Positions 49,954 to 57,837 of a stretch of DNA of 64,000 nucleotides are shown here, piece after piece. Each line of letters opens with the position of its first letter. The stretch's first letter is position 1. The translations under genes were made by a program, and so were the position numbers. The stretch lies in NCBI GenBank assembly GCA_021773095.1, contig JAJFKR010000005.1, positions 1 to 64,000 of the forward strand, given 5' to 3'. Below the pieces are notes generated by a model. That model did no database searches. It was not told where the DNA came from and saw nothing but the letters and a program-made list of their open reading frames with translations. Source of the stretch: Woeseiaceae bacterium (GTDB lineage: Bacteria; Pseudomonadota; Gammaproteobacteria; Steroidobacterales; Woeseiaceae).

Positions 49954-51459
49954 TCAGGCCTGCTCTTCTTCTTCAAACCAGTGTGCGCGCGCTTTCATTA
50001 TCAGCGCAGCGGCGTCTTCCTCAGCAATGTCTTCATTGATCTCAAGCAAGTCATCGGTTGCGAGCTCAGCGAGATCCTCACGCGTCACGACCCCCTTGCT
50101 TGCCAGCAAAAATGCAAGACCCTTTTCCATGCCTTCAAGACTCAGCAGATCCTCAGCGGGCTCCACTTCATCAATTTTCTCTTCCTGAACAATGGCCTGA
50201 GTCAGGAGAACATCGCGCGCACGGCTTCTCAGTTCGTCAACCATGCCCTCATCGAATTCTTCGATGGCAACCAATTCCGCTGCCGGTACATAGGCGACTT
50301 CCTCAATGGTTGAGAATCCTTCCTGTACCAGAATCAATGAAACCTCTTCGTCAACGTCGAGCTGCTCCGAGAACATGTCGATCAACACTTTCACCTCAGA
50401 CTCGCTCTTTTCCTCAGCGTCCTGAGCCGTCATGACATTCAATTCCCAACCGGATAATTCGCTCGCAAGGCGGATGTTCTGTCCACCGCGACCAATGGCC
50501 TGTGACAACTTGTCCTCATCGACGGCGATATCCATGCTGTGTTTGTCTTCGTCGACAACGATAGAAACAACTTCCGCTGGCGACATGGCGTTCACCACGA
50601 ATTGTGCCGAATTGTCATCCCAGAGGATGATGTCTACGCGTTCGCCGGCGAGCTCATTCGAGACAGCCTGTACACGTGATCCCCGCATGCCGACACAAGC
50701 GCCAACGGCGTCAATACGACTGTCATTACTGCGGACCGCGATCTTGGCGCGCAAGCCCGGATCTCGGGCAGCACCCAGAATGTCGATCAGGCCCTGGCCC
50801 ACTTCAGGCACTTCGATCTTGAACAACTCAACCAGAAACTCTGGTGAGGTACGCGTCATAAACAACTGCGGGCCACGAATTTCCGAACGAACTTCCGTCA
50901 GCAACGCCTTCATTCGATCCTGCGGCCGAACCGGCTCCCGGGGCACCATCTGTTCGCGCGGAACAAAACCCTCAGCGTTACCACCCAGATCAATGTAAAC
51001 ACCGTTGCGATCAACACGCTTCACAAGGCCCGAGAGCATTTCACCTTCTCGGCCCTGGTATTCCTCAACAACCTGCTCACGCTCGGCCTCGCGTACTTTC
51101 TGTACGATGACTTGCTTCGCTGTTTGCGCCGCAATGCGGCCGAACTCAACCGAGTCCATCGGCACCTCGACGTAACCACCGGGCTCGGCAGCCGGATCGA
51201 CATCGACGGCATCGATCATTCGTAGTTCACAATCCGGTGTTTCGAGCTCGGTTGACTCGTCTTCAAACACAAGCCAGCGGCGAAATGTGTCGTACTCGCC
51301 CGTCTCGCGGTCGATAGCGACGCGAACTTCAATTTCTTCACCGTGCTTTCTGCGTGTCGCAGAGGCCAGTGCGGCTTCAATTGCCCCAAATATGATGTCC
51401 TTCTCAACGCCTTTCTCGTTCGAAACGGCGTCAACAACCATCAAAATTTCTTTACTCAT
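49954..51459 (-). CDS. nusA: Transcription termination/antitermination protein NusA
   Basis: RNA polymerase-binding factor that modulates pausing, termination and antitermination. N-terminal domain (MSKEILMVVDAVSNEKGVEK), S1 domain (SGLVKRVDRNGVYIDLGGNA), two KH domains (GACVGMRGSRVQAVSNELAG and AIGRGGQNIRLASELSGW), and two acidic C-terminal repeats (LSLEGMEKGLAFLLASKGV). 501 residues, typical of gammaproteobacteria. NusA is a candidate regulator of the tandem terminators in its own operon leader. Confidence 0.97.
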   Translation of the reverse strand: MSKEILMVVDAVSNEKGVEKDIIFGAIEAALASATRRKHGEEIEVRVAIDRETGEYDTFRRWLVFEDESTELETPDCELRMIDAVDVDPAAEPGGYVEVPMDSVEFGRIAAQTAKQVIVQKVREAEREQVVEEYQGREGEMLSGLVKRVDRNGVYIDLGGNAEGFVPREQMVPREPVRPQDRMKALLTEVRSEIRGPQLFMTRTSPEFLVELFKIEVPEVGQGLIDILGAARDPGLRAKIAVRSNDSRIDAVGACVGMRGSRVQAVSNELAGERVDIILWDDNSAQFVVNAMSPAEVVSIVVDEDKHSMDIAVDEDKLSQAIGRGGQNIRLASELSGWELNVMTAQDAEEKSESEVKVLIDMFSEQLDVDEEVSLILVQEGFSTIEEVAYVPAAELVAIEEFDEGMVDELRSRARDVLLTQAIVQEEKIDEVEPAEDLLSLEGMEKGLAFLLASKGVVTREDLAELATDDLLEINEDIAEEDAAALIMKARAHWFEEEEQA

Positions 51460-51502
51460 TTCCGTAAAACTCCAAATATCCCTAGGGAATCAAGCCAGGG
51501 AC

Positions 51503-51955
51503 TCAAGCCCCGTCGGGTACCAATCGAGCTGTATCGATCATCGACAACGGCAAACTGTGCGACTCTCCATCCACCTCAACTACAATGTTCTCTTCGTCCG
51601 ACGACATCAGGGTGCCGCGGAATCGTCTGCGTCCCTCGATCGGAAACCGCATAGATATTTTCAAGGTTTCACCCATAAAACGCTGAAAATGCTCCATTTT
51701 TGTCAACTTTCTGTCCAGTCCAGGCGAAGAAACTTCCAGGTTGTAGTTTCCCGGCACCGGATCTTCGACATCCAACAACGCACTAACCGCCTGGCTGACT
51801 TTTCCGCAATCATCAAGATCGATGCCATCAGCCTTATCGATCGTGAGACGCAATAGTCCACCCTTTCCGCTCAATCGCATCTCGAGGTCCGTCAGCTCGT
51901 ATCCCAAGCGCTCAATCGTCGGCTCAAGCAACTTCTGAAGCTCGTCCCCGGTCAT
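51503..51955 (-). CDS. rimP: Ribosome maturation factor RimP
   Basis: Two-domain assembly factor for the 30S subunit. The family block LTDLEMRLSGKGGLLRLTID and the following CGKVSQAVSALLDVEDPVPG and YNLEVSSPGLDRKLTKMEHF are clear. 150 residues, normal. It is the first gene of the operon; the initiator or leucine tRNA gene often found just upstream in gammaproteobacteria is absent, replaced by a leader with two intrinsic terminators. Confidence 0.95.
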   Translation of the reverse strand: MTGDELQKLLEPTIERLGYELTDLEMRLSGKGGLLRLTIDKADGIDLDDCGKVSQAVSALLDVEDPVPGNYNLEVSSPGLDRKLTKMEHFQRFMGETLKISMRFPIEGRRRFRGTLMSSDEENIVVEVDGESHSLPLSMIDTARLVPDGA

Positions 51956-51982
51956 TGCATTCTCACTTAACCATCTGTTCTA

Positions 51983-52008
51983 AAACAAAAAATGGGCCAA
52001 TGGCCCAT
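51983..52008 (-). terminator. Leader terminator 2, upstream of rimP
   Basis: On the minus strand AATGGGCC, loop ATT, GGCCCATT, continuing into TTTTTGTTTT. It ends about 27 bases before the rimP start, leaving no room for another promoter. Confidence 0.85.
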
Positions 52009-52053
52009 TCATACCCAGCACTTTTTCTTTGTCCGTGCCAATACTCCGGACAA

Positions 52054-52074
52054 CAAAAAACCCCTAAGCGGGGT
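52054..52074 (-). terminator. Leader terminator 1, upstream of rimP
   Basis: On the minus strand ACCCC, loop GCTTA, GGGGT, then TTTTTG; the stem can extend by A-T pairs. An upstream GTGGGT (52079-52084) could pair with either the preceding CCCCAC (52095-52100) or with ACCCC of the terminator, an attenuator-like choice. A further hairpin GTCCG/CGGAC (52031-52051) separates the two terminators. Confidence 0.75.
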
Positions 52075-52112
52075 CTTTACCCACCGATGCTTTAGTGGGG
52101 CGCTGGCGCGGG

Positions 52113-52142
52113 ATTATACGGCATTCATATCAACCCACGCAA
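52113..52142 (-). promoter_or_regulatory. Apparent promoter of the rimP-nusA operon
   Basis: A perfect TATAAT (52113-52118) with TTGCGT (52137-52142) 18 bases upstream on the minus strand. Predicted transcription starts near 52106, about 150 bases before rimP and upstream of both leader terminators. Confidence 0.65.
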
Positions 52143-52220
52143 CGCTGAATCAAAGCTATTTCATTATGCTGTCCGATGATAAGCTGCCCGCCTTTCGCAA
52201 AAACTATCGAGACCGAAAAC

Positions 52221-53681
52221 ATGTTGAATCTGAACGACCCGACTCTGCTCAAGACTCAAAACTTTATTGACGGCGAGTGGGTCGCTGGCGGGGCTGGCAC
52301 TATCGATGTCCTCAACCCCGCAAATGGTGAAGTGGTTGCGACCACCGCGAACGGCAATGCTGCCGATGCCACCCGCGCTGTTGAGGCGGCCGCGGAGGCC
52401 TTCAAAACCTGGAGCCAGATACCCGCCAAGCAACGCGCAGTTTTGCTCCGCAACTGGTTCAACCTGTTGATGGAGAATGCCGATGACCTCGGTGCCATCA
52501 TGACCGCCGAACAAGGCAAGCCCCTTGCGGAGTCAATCGGCGAAGTCGGCTACGGTGCAGGATTCATCGAGTATTACGCAGAAGAGTCGAAACGATTTAA
52601 GGGCGCGACCATCCCGACGATATCGAACGATCGACGTCTGCAGACGTACAAGCAACCGGTCGGCGTGGTTGGTTGTATCACACCGTGGAACTTCCCGAAT
52701 GCAATGATCGCGCGTAAAGCCGGTCCTGCACTTGGAGCGGGTTGTACGATCGTGATCAAACCGGCCACTGAAACGCCGTTATCGGCGCTTAGCATGTGTG
52801 AGCTCGCAGACAGGGCCGGGATTCCAAAGGGTGTGATTAGCGTGGTCGTGGGCAATAACTCGCGTGAAATCGGCGCCGTTCTGACCCAGCACCCAAAGGT
52901 CGGCAAATTCACGTTCACCGGGTCAACGCCGGTTGGCAAGATCCTGATGAAGCAATGCGCCGACGGTGTGAAAAAGGTGTCACTGGAACTCGGCGGCAAC
53001 GCGCCATTCATCGTCTTTGACGATGCCGACATAGATGCTGCCGTCATCGACTGCATGGCAACCAAATTTCGCAATTGCGGCCAGACCTGTGTCTGCACGA
53101 ACCGCATTTTCGTCCAAAATGGCGTCGCGGAAGAGTTTACTGGCAAACTGCAGGCGGCGATTGAGGCACTCAACGTTGGCGACGGCTTTGCCGATAACAT
53201 CACGATTGGCCCGCTGGTTAGTAAGACCGCGGTCGGCGAGATGGTCGAGTTCATGGAAGATGCAAAGAGCAAAGGCGCAAACATCGTATCCGGTGGCGAC
53301 AAACACGAACTGGGCCATTGTTTCTTCGAGCCCACTCTGATCACCGGTATCACACAGGATATGCGTATCGCCCGCGAGGAAATATTCGGGCCCATCGCCG
53401 CCGTCCAGACGTTCGAGACGGAAGACGAAGCGATTGAGCGCGCGAATGACACCGAATACGGTCTCGCCGCCTATTACGCAACCCGGGACATCGGCCGTGT
53501 AATGCGCGTTGCTGAACGACTCGAGTACGGCATCGTTTGCTCGAATTCGGGTGTGTTTTCGACAGAAGTTGCGCCGTTTGGCGGCTGGAAGGAATCCGGC
53601 CTCGGTTCTGAAGGCGGCGCTGAAGGCATGGCCGAGTTCTTCGAGACCAAATTCCACTCAATGGGTGGTATCGAATCGTAA
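52221..53681 (+). CDS. gabD: Succinate-semialdehyde dehydrogenase
   Basis: Oxidises succinate semialdehyde to succinate with NAD(P). An aldehyde dehydrogenase fold with TPWNFPNAMIARKAGPALGAG, FTGSTPVGKILM, the general-base Glu in LELGGNAPFIVF and the nucleophile in NCGQTCVCTNRIFVQ; the second Cys two residues later is typical of GabD. The ATG at 52221 (MLNLNDPTLLKTQNFIDGEW) is favoured over 52176. lhgO follows after 12 bases. Confidence 0.93.
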   Translation: MLNLNDPTLLKTQNFIDGEWVAGGAGTIDVLNPANGEVVATTANGNAADATRAVEAAAEAFKTWSQIPAKQRAVLLRNWFNLLMENADDLGAIMTAEQGKPLAESIGEVGYGAGFIEYYAEESKRFKGATIPTISNDRRLQTYKQPVGVVGCITPWNFPNAMIARKAGPALGAGCTIVIKPATETPLSALSMCELADRAGIPKGVISVVVGNNSREIGAVLTQHPKVGKFTFTGSTPVGKILMKQCADGVKKVSLELGGNAPFIVFDDADIDAAVIDCMATKFRNCGQTCVCTNRIFVQNGVAEEFTGKLQAAIEALNVGDGFADNITIGPLVSKTAVGEMVEFMEDAKSKGANIVSGGDKHELGHCFFEPTLITGITQDMRIAREEIFGPIAAVQTFETEDEAIERANDTEYGLAAYYATRDIGRVMRVAERLEYGIVCSNSGVFSTEVAPFGGWKESGLGSEGGAEGMAEFFETKFHSMGGIES

Positions 53682-53693
53682 GGCAGTGATGTT

Positions 53694-54887
53694 GTGTACG
53701 ACTACCTGATCATCGGTGGTGGCATCATCGGGCTTTCGACTGCCTGGCAGTTGCAGCAGCGAAAACCTGACAGCACGATACTGTTGCTGGAAAAAGAAGC
53801 ATCGCTGGCAGCGCATCAAACGGGTCGTAACAGCGGCGTACTGCACGCGGGAATTTACTACACGCCCGGCAGTCTGAAGGCGAGATTCTGTAAAGCCGGC
53901 GTAGAAGCGACAGTCGAATTCTGTCGTAAGCACCAAATCCCTGTGGAGCAGTGTGGCAAGCTCATCGTGGCGAGCACCGATACTGAACATCAACGCATGC
54001 TCGACCTTTATAGGCGAGCAAACGACAACGGCCTTGATGTGGAACTGCTCGATGCTACGGAACTCCGTCAGCGAGAACCCGAAATTATTGGGACCAGCGC
54101 GATATTTCTTCGCACAAGCGGCATTGCAGATTTCCCGGCCATTACAAGAGAGTTCGCCAGGCAATTTGAACAGCTTGGCGGCGAGGTACGCCTCAATAGC
54201 AAAGTGATCAGCTTGCAGGAATCACCGGAGAGGGTGACGGTAAAGCTCAGTGATGGGCAGGAAATTGCGACAAAATACCTGATCGTTTGCGGTGGCCTCA
54301 TGGCGGATCGGCTGGCGAAAATGCAGGAAATCGATATCGACTTTCAGGTGATTCCTTTCCGCGGAGAGTATTATCAACTGCCGCCCAAAAAGAACAACGT
54401 CGTTAAGCACCTCATCTATCCTGTGCCAAATCCCGAGCTGCCGTTTCTGGGTATCCACCTGACGCGCATGATCGATGGATCGGTCACCGTCGGGCCGAAT
54501 GCGTTACAAGGTTGGAAACGTGAGGGTTACGGAAGGATTAACGTGAGTCTCACGGATATCTCGCAGATGATTCTATTCCCCGGTTTCTGGAACGTTCTGC
54601 GGAAAAACTTCAGGTCCGGGTTACGCGAAATCAGGAATTCCATCTGGAAGCGCGGCTACCTGAAGCAAATACACAAATACTGCCCATCAATAAGCCTCGA
54701 CGACTTGCTCCCCTACCGCAGCGGTGTGCGTGCTATGGCCGTCAAGCGTGACGGTACACTGGTGGATGACTTCCTTTTTGCAGAGAGTCCGAGGAGCTTG
54801 CACATCTGTAATGCTCCCTCGCCCGCCGCAACGTCAGCAATCCCGATTGGCGCGCATGTCTGCGACAAACTTCTGGATGGTGCATAG
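53694..54887 (+). CDS. lhgO: L-2-hydroxyglutarate oxidase/dehydrogenase
   Basis: FAD-dependent enzyme oxidising L-2-hydroxyglutarate to 2-oxoglutarate, normally passing electrons to the quinone pool. FAD-binding start YDYLIIGGGIIGLSTAWQL, then EKEASLAAHQTGRNSGVLHA, GIYYTPGSLKARFC and VRAMAVKRDGTLVDDF are characteristic. GTG start. The gabD-lhgO pair recalls the E. coli csiD-lhgO-gabD glutarate pathway, but csiD is not here; the pair may serve 2-hydroxyglutarate and GABA or glutarate breakdown. Confidence 0.93.
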   Translation: MYDYLIIGGGIIGLSTAWQLQQRKPDSTILLLEKEASLAAHQTGRNSGVLHAGIYYTPGSLKARFCKAGVEATVEFCRKHQIPVEQCGKLIVASTDTEHQRMLDLYRRANDNGLDVELLDATELRQREPEIIGTSAIFLRTSGIADFPAITREFARQFEQLGGEVRLNSKVISLQESPERVTVKLSDGQEIATKYLIVCGGLMADRLAKMQEIDIDFQVIPFRGEYYQLPPKKNNVVKHLIYPVPNPELPFLGIHLTRMIDGSVTVGPNALQGWKREGYGRINVSLTDISQMILFPGFWNVLRKNFRSGLREIRNSIWKRGYLKQIHKYCPSISLDDLLPYRSGVRAMAVKRDGTLVDDFLFAESPRSLHICNAPSPAATSAIPIGAHVCDKLLDGA

Positions 54888-54888
54888 A

Positions 54889-54925
54889 AAAGCCCCGCCC
54901 GACGGGTGTCCGACGAGGCCTTTCC
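54889..54925. terminator. Imperfect GC-rich hairpin between lhgO and the receptor gene
   Basis: AAAAGCCCCGCCCGACGG, loop GTGT, CCGACGAGGCCTTT: the CCGACG arms pair well and the outer part imperfectly, with A and T ends. It lies between two convergent stop codons and probably terminates both. Confidence 0.5.
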
Positions 54926-54935
54926 AGAGGTCTGT

Positions 54936-57545
54936 TCAGTCGAAGTACTTACGTACTGTCAGACCGTAGGTCCGCGGCTGATTCGGGTAGCCCGAGAAGC
55001 TGCCTGCCTGTGCGACTGATGGGAAAGCGCTCAATAGGTATTCGTCGTTGTTGATGTTTCGTCCCCAAAGCATGACTTCAAGACCGTTGTCCCAGGCCAG
55101 TCCGGCACTTGCGTTAATCGTACTAACCTCACGCGAAGCGATGTTTGCCGGCGTATTTTCGATCACCCGGATATCATCTTCGTAAATATACTCGAAGCGA
55201 AGGTAACCGGCGGCATTGCCGACGTCGAAGCTGAAGCGACCAGCGGCTGTGAGACTAAGCTCATGTATGCCCGGCGGCTGCGTTCCGCTGAGATCGGCAC
55301 TGATCCGTTCCAGGAAGGTAGGAGAAGAAGGGTCATCGTCAACGCTTTCTGCCACCGGAAATGAATCAAACGTTGGGTCCATGAAGGTCGCGGCAAGCGT
55401 TCCCTCGAACACTTCCGAAGGCTGCCAGCGAACATCGAGCTCCAGGCCGGTGGTCGATTGCCTGCCGGCGTTTTGCAGGGTGAAGCCGGTGCCTGTAAAG
55501 ATATTCGATTGAAAATCTTCGATCTCCTGATCAAAAATCGCAACGTTCAGGGCGACGGTATCCCAGAGTGCTTTCAAGCCCACTTCGTAAACCGTTGCTT
55601 CTTCAGGTCGCGCGAATCGAGTGGTGTACGTAGCATTAGCCACATTCAGACCCGCGGCTTCAAGTGCCGCCTGGTCTTGAGGGAACGGGCGCGAATCTCG
55701 TGATAAATTCCATGAGCTCGCCTTGAATCCTGTGCCCGCACTGACGTACGCGCTAACAGCGTCACTGACATCAAACGCAAGCCGTACTGACCAGGTCGTG
55801 TCATCGTCTTTAGTATTGCCCGATTCCACGGCATTCGGAAATCCAACATTCGGCGGCAGGAACTGCAGACCTTGCAAACCTGTAATGGAAGCGGCAACAC
55901 CGGCATTAATAGCGGCTGACGTGCCTGGCGCGACAGATTCGACGAACGCTATGTTCGCCGGAGTCGGGGCCAATCCCCCTGGCGGATTGAAGGGCACTGT
56001 TGCCGCTGTAAATGCCTGTCCGAATAACACTGTGGGTAACGGCACACCAAATACCGTCGGATCGTTGAATAGATCAATGCCTGAATAAACGTCGGTTGAC
56101 GTCGGATTGAAAGTGACGTCCTTCTCATCCTCGGTATAATTCGCACCGAGGGTCAAAGTGACCCTGTCGCCAAGGTCTATGTCAACCTGGCCGAAGATTG
56201 AGAACGCCTGATCGTCCATGGTTGAATCGTCGACCAGGCCCTGGCCAGCGGCGAAGAATGTACCGGGTGCGTGACCAAAAAGTGCCTCGATATCGCCAAA
56301 CGGTGAGGGATCAACACCGGGCGTCCCACCACCCCCCGCGACCGCCAGAAAATCTGCATAGAGACGAAAATCGTCTCCGAAAAGCACCCCTGTCGACTGG
56401 TCAACTTCTTCATCGAAAAAGTAGGCTCCTACCATCCAGCCAACGTTGTCTGTTGACCCTGCCAGACGAAATTCCTGTGTGAAGGTATCGATCTCAGTAT
56501 CGGTCCGATTCGCCGTTTGTGGGTCGAACAATCGCGCGCTCGTAAAATCGACGTCGGCATTGTCGAATCGATCCAGAGTACGAAATGCGGTGATCGACGT
56601 AAGTGTTACGGCATCGTTGAAATCATAGTCAAATTGAATGGATGCGCCGCTGGTTTCGAACTCGTTCGTCGGCGTGAAATCGTAAAAGCCCTGGTAGGCG
56701 AATGGCGCTTCCGGGACAAGATTACCGCCAATCGCCTGTATGAGTCCTCCGGTTGGACCGTTTCGAAGGTTTGCAACACCACAACAGGCTTCGTCGAAAT
56801 CATCAAGATCCGCGATCACGCGTACCTCAAGTGAATCTGACGGCGCGAATAACAACTGTGCCCGAATTCCAAAGCGATTCAATTCATTAAGCGCATCGCC
56901 CCCGGCAAGGTTGTCGTAATAACCGTCGCGCTCGCTGTAACTTCCAGAGAGGCTGAAACCAACCGTGTCGGACAGTGGCCCGTTGATATCCGCCTTGACA
57001 GAAACCTGGCTAAACTCACCGAGAGTCAGCTGCGCCGAACCGGTAGTTTCATCCATACCGGGCTTTGCGGTTACGATGCTGATCACGCCAGCCGATGCGT
57101 TCTTGCCAAAAAGTGTACTTTGTGGTCCGCGCAAGACCTCGATGCGCTCGAGGTTGGGTAAGTCAGAAAGCGCCGAAGCTGTGCGTGAACGATAGACGCC
57201 ATCGATAAAAACGCCTACGGATGGCTCGATACCGGCGTTGTTCGCGCCATTGCCGAAGCCACGAATCAGAAAGTTGGTATTACCCGATGACTGCAACTGC
57301 GTCACACGCAGCGACGGAACAAGAAACTGCAGATCCTTGATGTCCTGAACCTGGGATTCTTGCAGGTCCGAGGCCGACACGACCGAAACAGCAATCGGTG
57401 TGTCCTGCAAGGTTGTCTGACGTTTACTCGCTGTGACAGTGATCTCTTCGAGATATCCGCTCGCTTCATTCTGGGCCGCTACCGGCATCACCAGAGTCGC
57501 CGCGATAATACCGAGTATGCCTCGGCTGAAATTTGATCTGTTCAT
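54936..57545 (-). CDS. TonB-dependent outer-membrane receptor
   Basis: An 869-residue active-transport barrel. Signal peptide ending near VMPVAAQ, TonB-box-like EEITVTASKR at about 32-41, plug domain with DTPIAVSVVSASDLQ and IEVLRGPQSTLFGKNASAGV, then a beta barrel ending in the aromatic C-terminal strand YGLTVRKYFD. It belongs to the large iron-complex receptor type common in carbohydrate- and organic-matter-degrading marine bacteria; the ligand is not readable. Start at ATG 57545 with GGAGG five bases upstream. Related to the partial receptor at 62278, sharing long barrel segments. Divergent from the acylase gene across an 11-bp inverted repeat. Confidence 0.92.
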   Translation of the reverse strand: MNRSNFSRGILGIIAATLVMPVAAQNEASGYLEEITVTASKRQTTLQDTPIAVSVVSASDLQESQVQDIKDLQFLVPSLRVTQLQSSGNTNFLIRGFGNGANNAGIEPSVGVFIDGVYRSRTASALSDLPNLERIEVLRGPQSTLFGKNASAGVISIVTAKPGMDETTGSAQLTLGEFSQVSVKADINGPLSDTVGFSLSGSYSERDGYYDNLAGGDALNELNRFGIRAQLLFAPSDSLEVRVIADLDDFDEACCGVANLRNGPTGGLIQAIGGNLVPEAPFAYQGFYDFTPTNEFETSGASIQFDYDFNDAVTLTSITAFRTLDRFDNADVDFTSARLFDPQTANRTDTEIDTFTQEFRLAGSTDNVGWMVGAYFFDEEVDQSTGVLFGDDFRLYADFLAVAGGGGTPGVDPSPFGDIEALFGHAPGTFFAAGQGLVDDSTMDDQAFSIFGQVDIDLGDRVTLTLGANYTEDEKDVTFNPTSTDVYSGIDLFNDPTVFGVPLPTVLFGQAFTAATVPFNPPGGLAPTPANIAFVESVAPGTSAAINAGVAASITGLQGLQFLPPNVGFPNAVESGNTKDDDTTWSVRLAFDVSDAVSAYVSAGTGFKASSWNLSRDSRPFPQDQAALEAAGLNVANATYTTRFARPEEATVYEVGLKALWDTVALNVAIFDQEIEDFQSNIFTGTGFTLQNAGRQSTTGLELDVRWQPSEVFEGTLAATFMDPTFDSFPVAESVDDDPSSPTFLERISADLSGTQPPGIHELSLTAAGRFSFDVGNAAGYLRFEYIYEDDIRVIENTPANIASREVSTINASAGLAWDNGLEVMLWGRNINNDEYLLSAFPSVAQAGSFSGYPNQPRTYGLTVRKYFD

Positions 57546-57617
57546 GTGGACCTCCACTCTTCTTCGTTGTCTAAAACAGATGATGATTGCAGCAACTTAT
57601 TCCTAATTACCGGTGTT

Positions 57618-57661
57618 TTCAACAAGGTCGTTATCTTTGCCGCTCTCGAAACCTTGTTGAA
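57618..57661. promoter_or_regulatory. 11-bp inverted repeat between divergent receptor and acylase genes
   Basis: TTCAACAAGGT (57618-57628) and ACCTTGTTGAA (57651-57661) are perfect inverted copies 22 bases apart. TTCAACAA recurs at about 57677, followed by the small palindrome ACAAC-TTA-GTTGT. The remaining sequence of the 292-base gap has no gene. A shared operator for both genes is the simplest reading (inference). Confidence 0.55.
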
Positions 57662-57837
57662 TGCGAATCGTTAATATTCAACAACTTAGTTGTCCTGAAA
57701 TACCTTGGCAGGACTCTTGTTCCAGGTACCGGCGACACCGTCATTGAACCCCGAAACAATCTGAACTTGCGGTCTCATCAGCCCACGTCTACCCTTGAAA
57801 CTCACCGCTCAGCAAACCTTGTTTGGGGGAAAACTAT

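Noticed and set aside
52060..52074. Plus-strand terminator ahead of gabD
   Set aside because: The poly-A flank lies on the left, so the structure works on the minus strand; the plus-strand tail is only CTTT.
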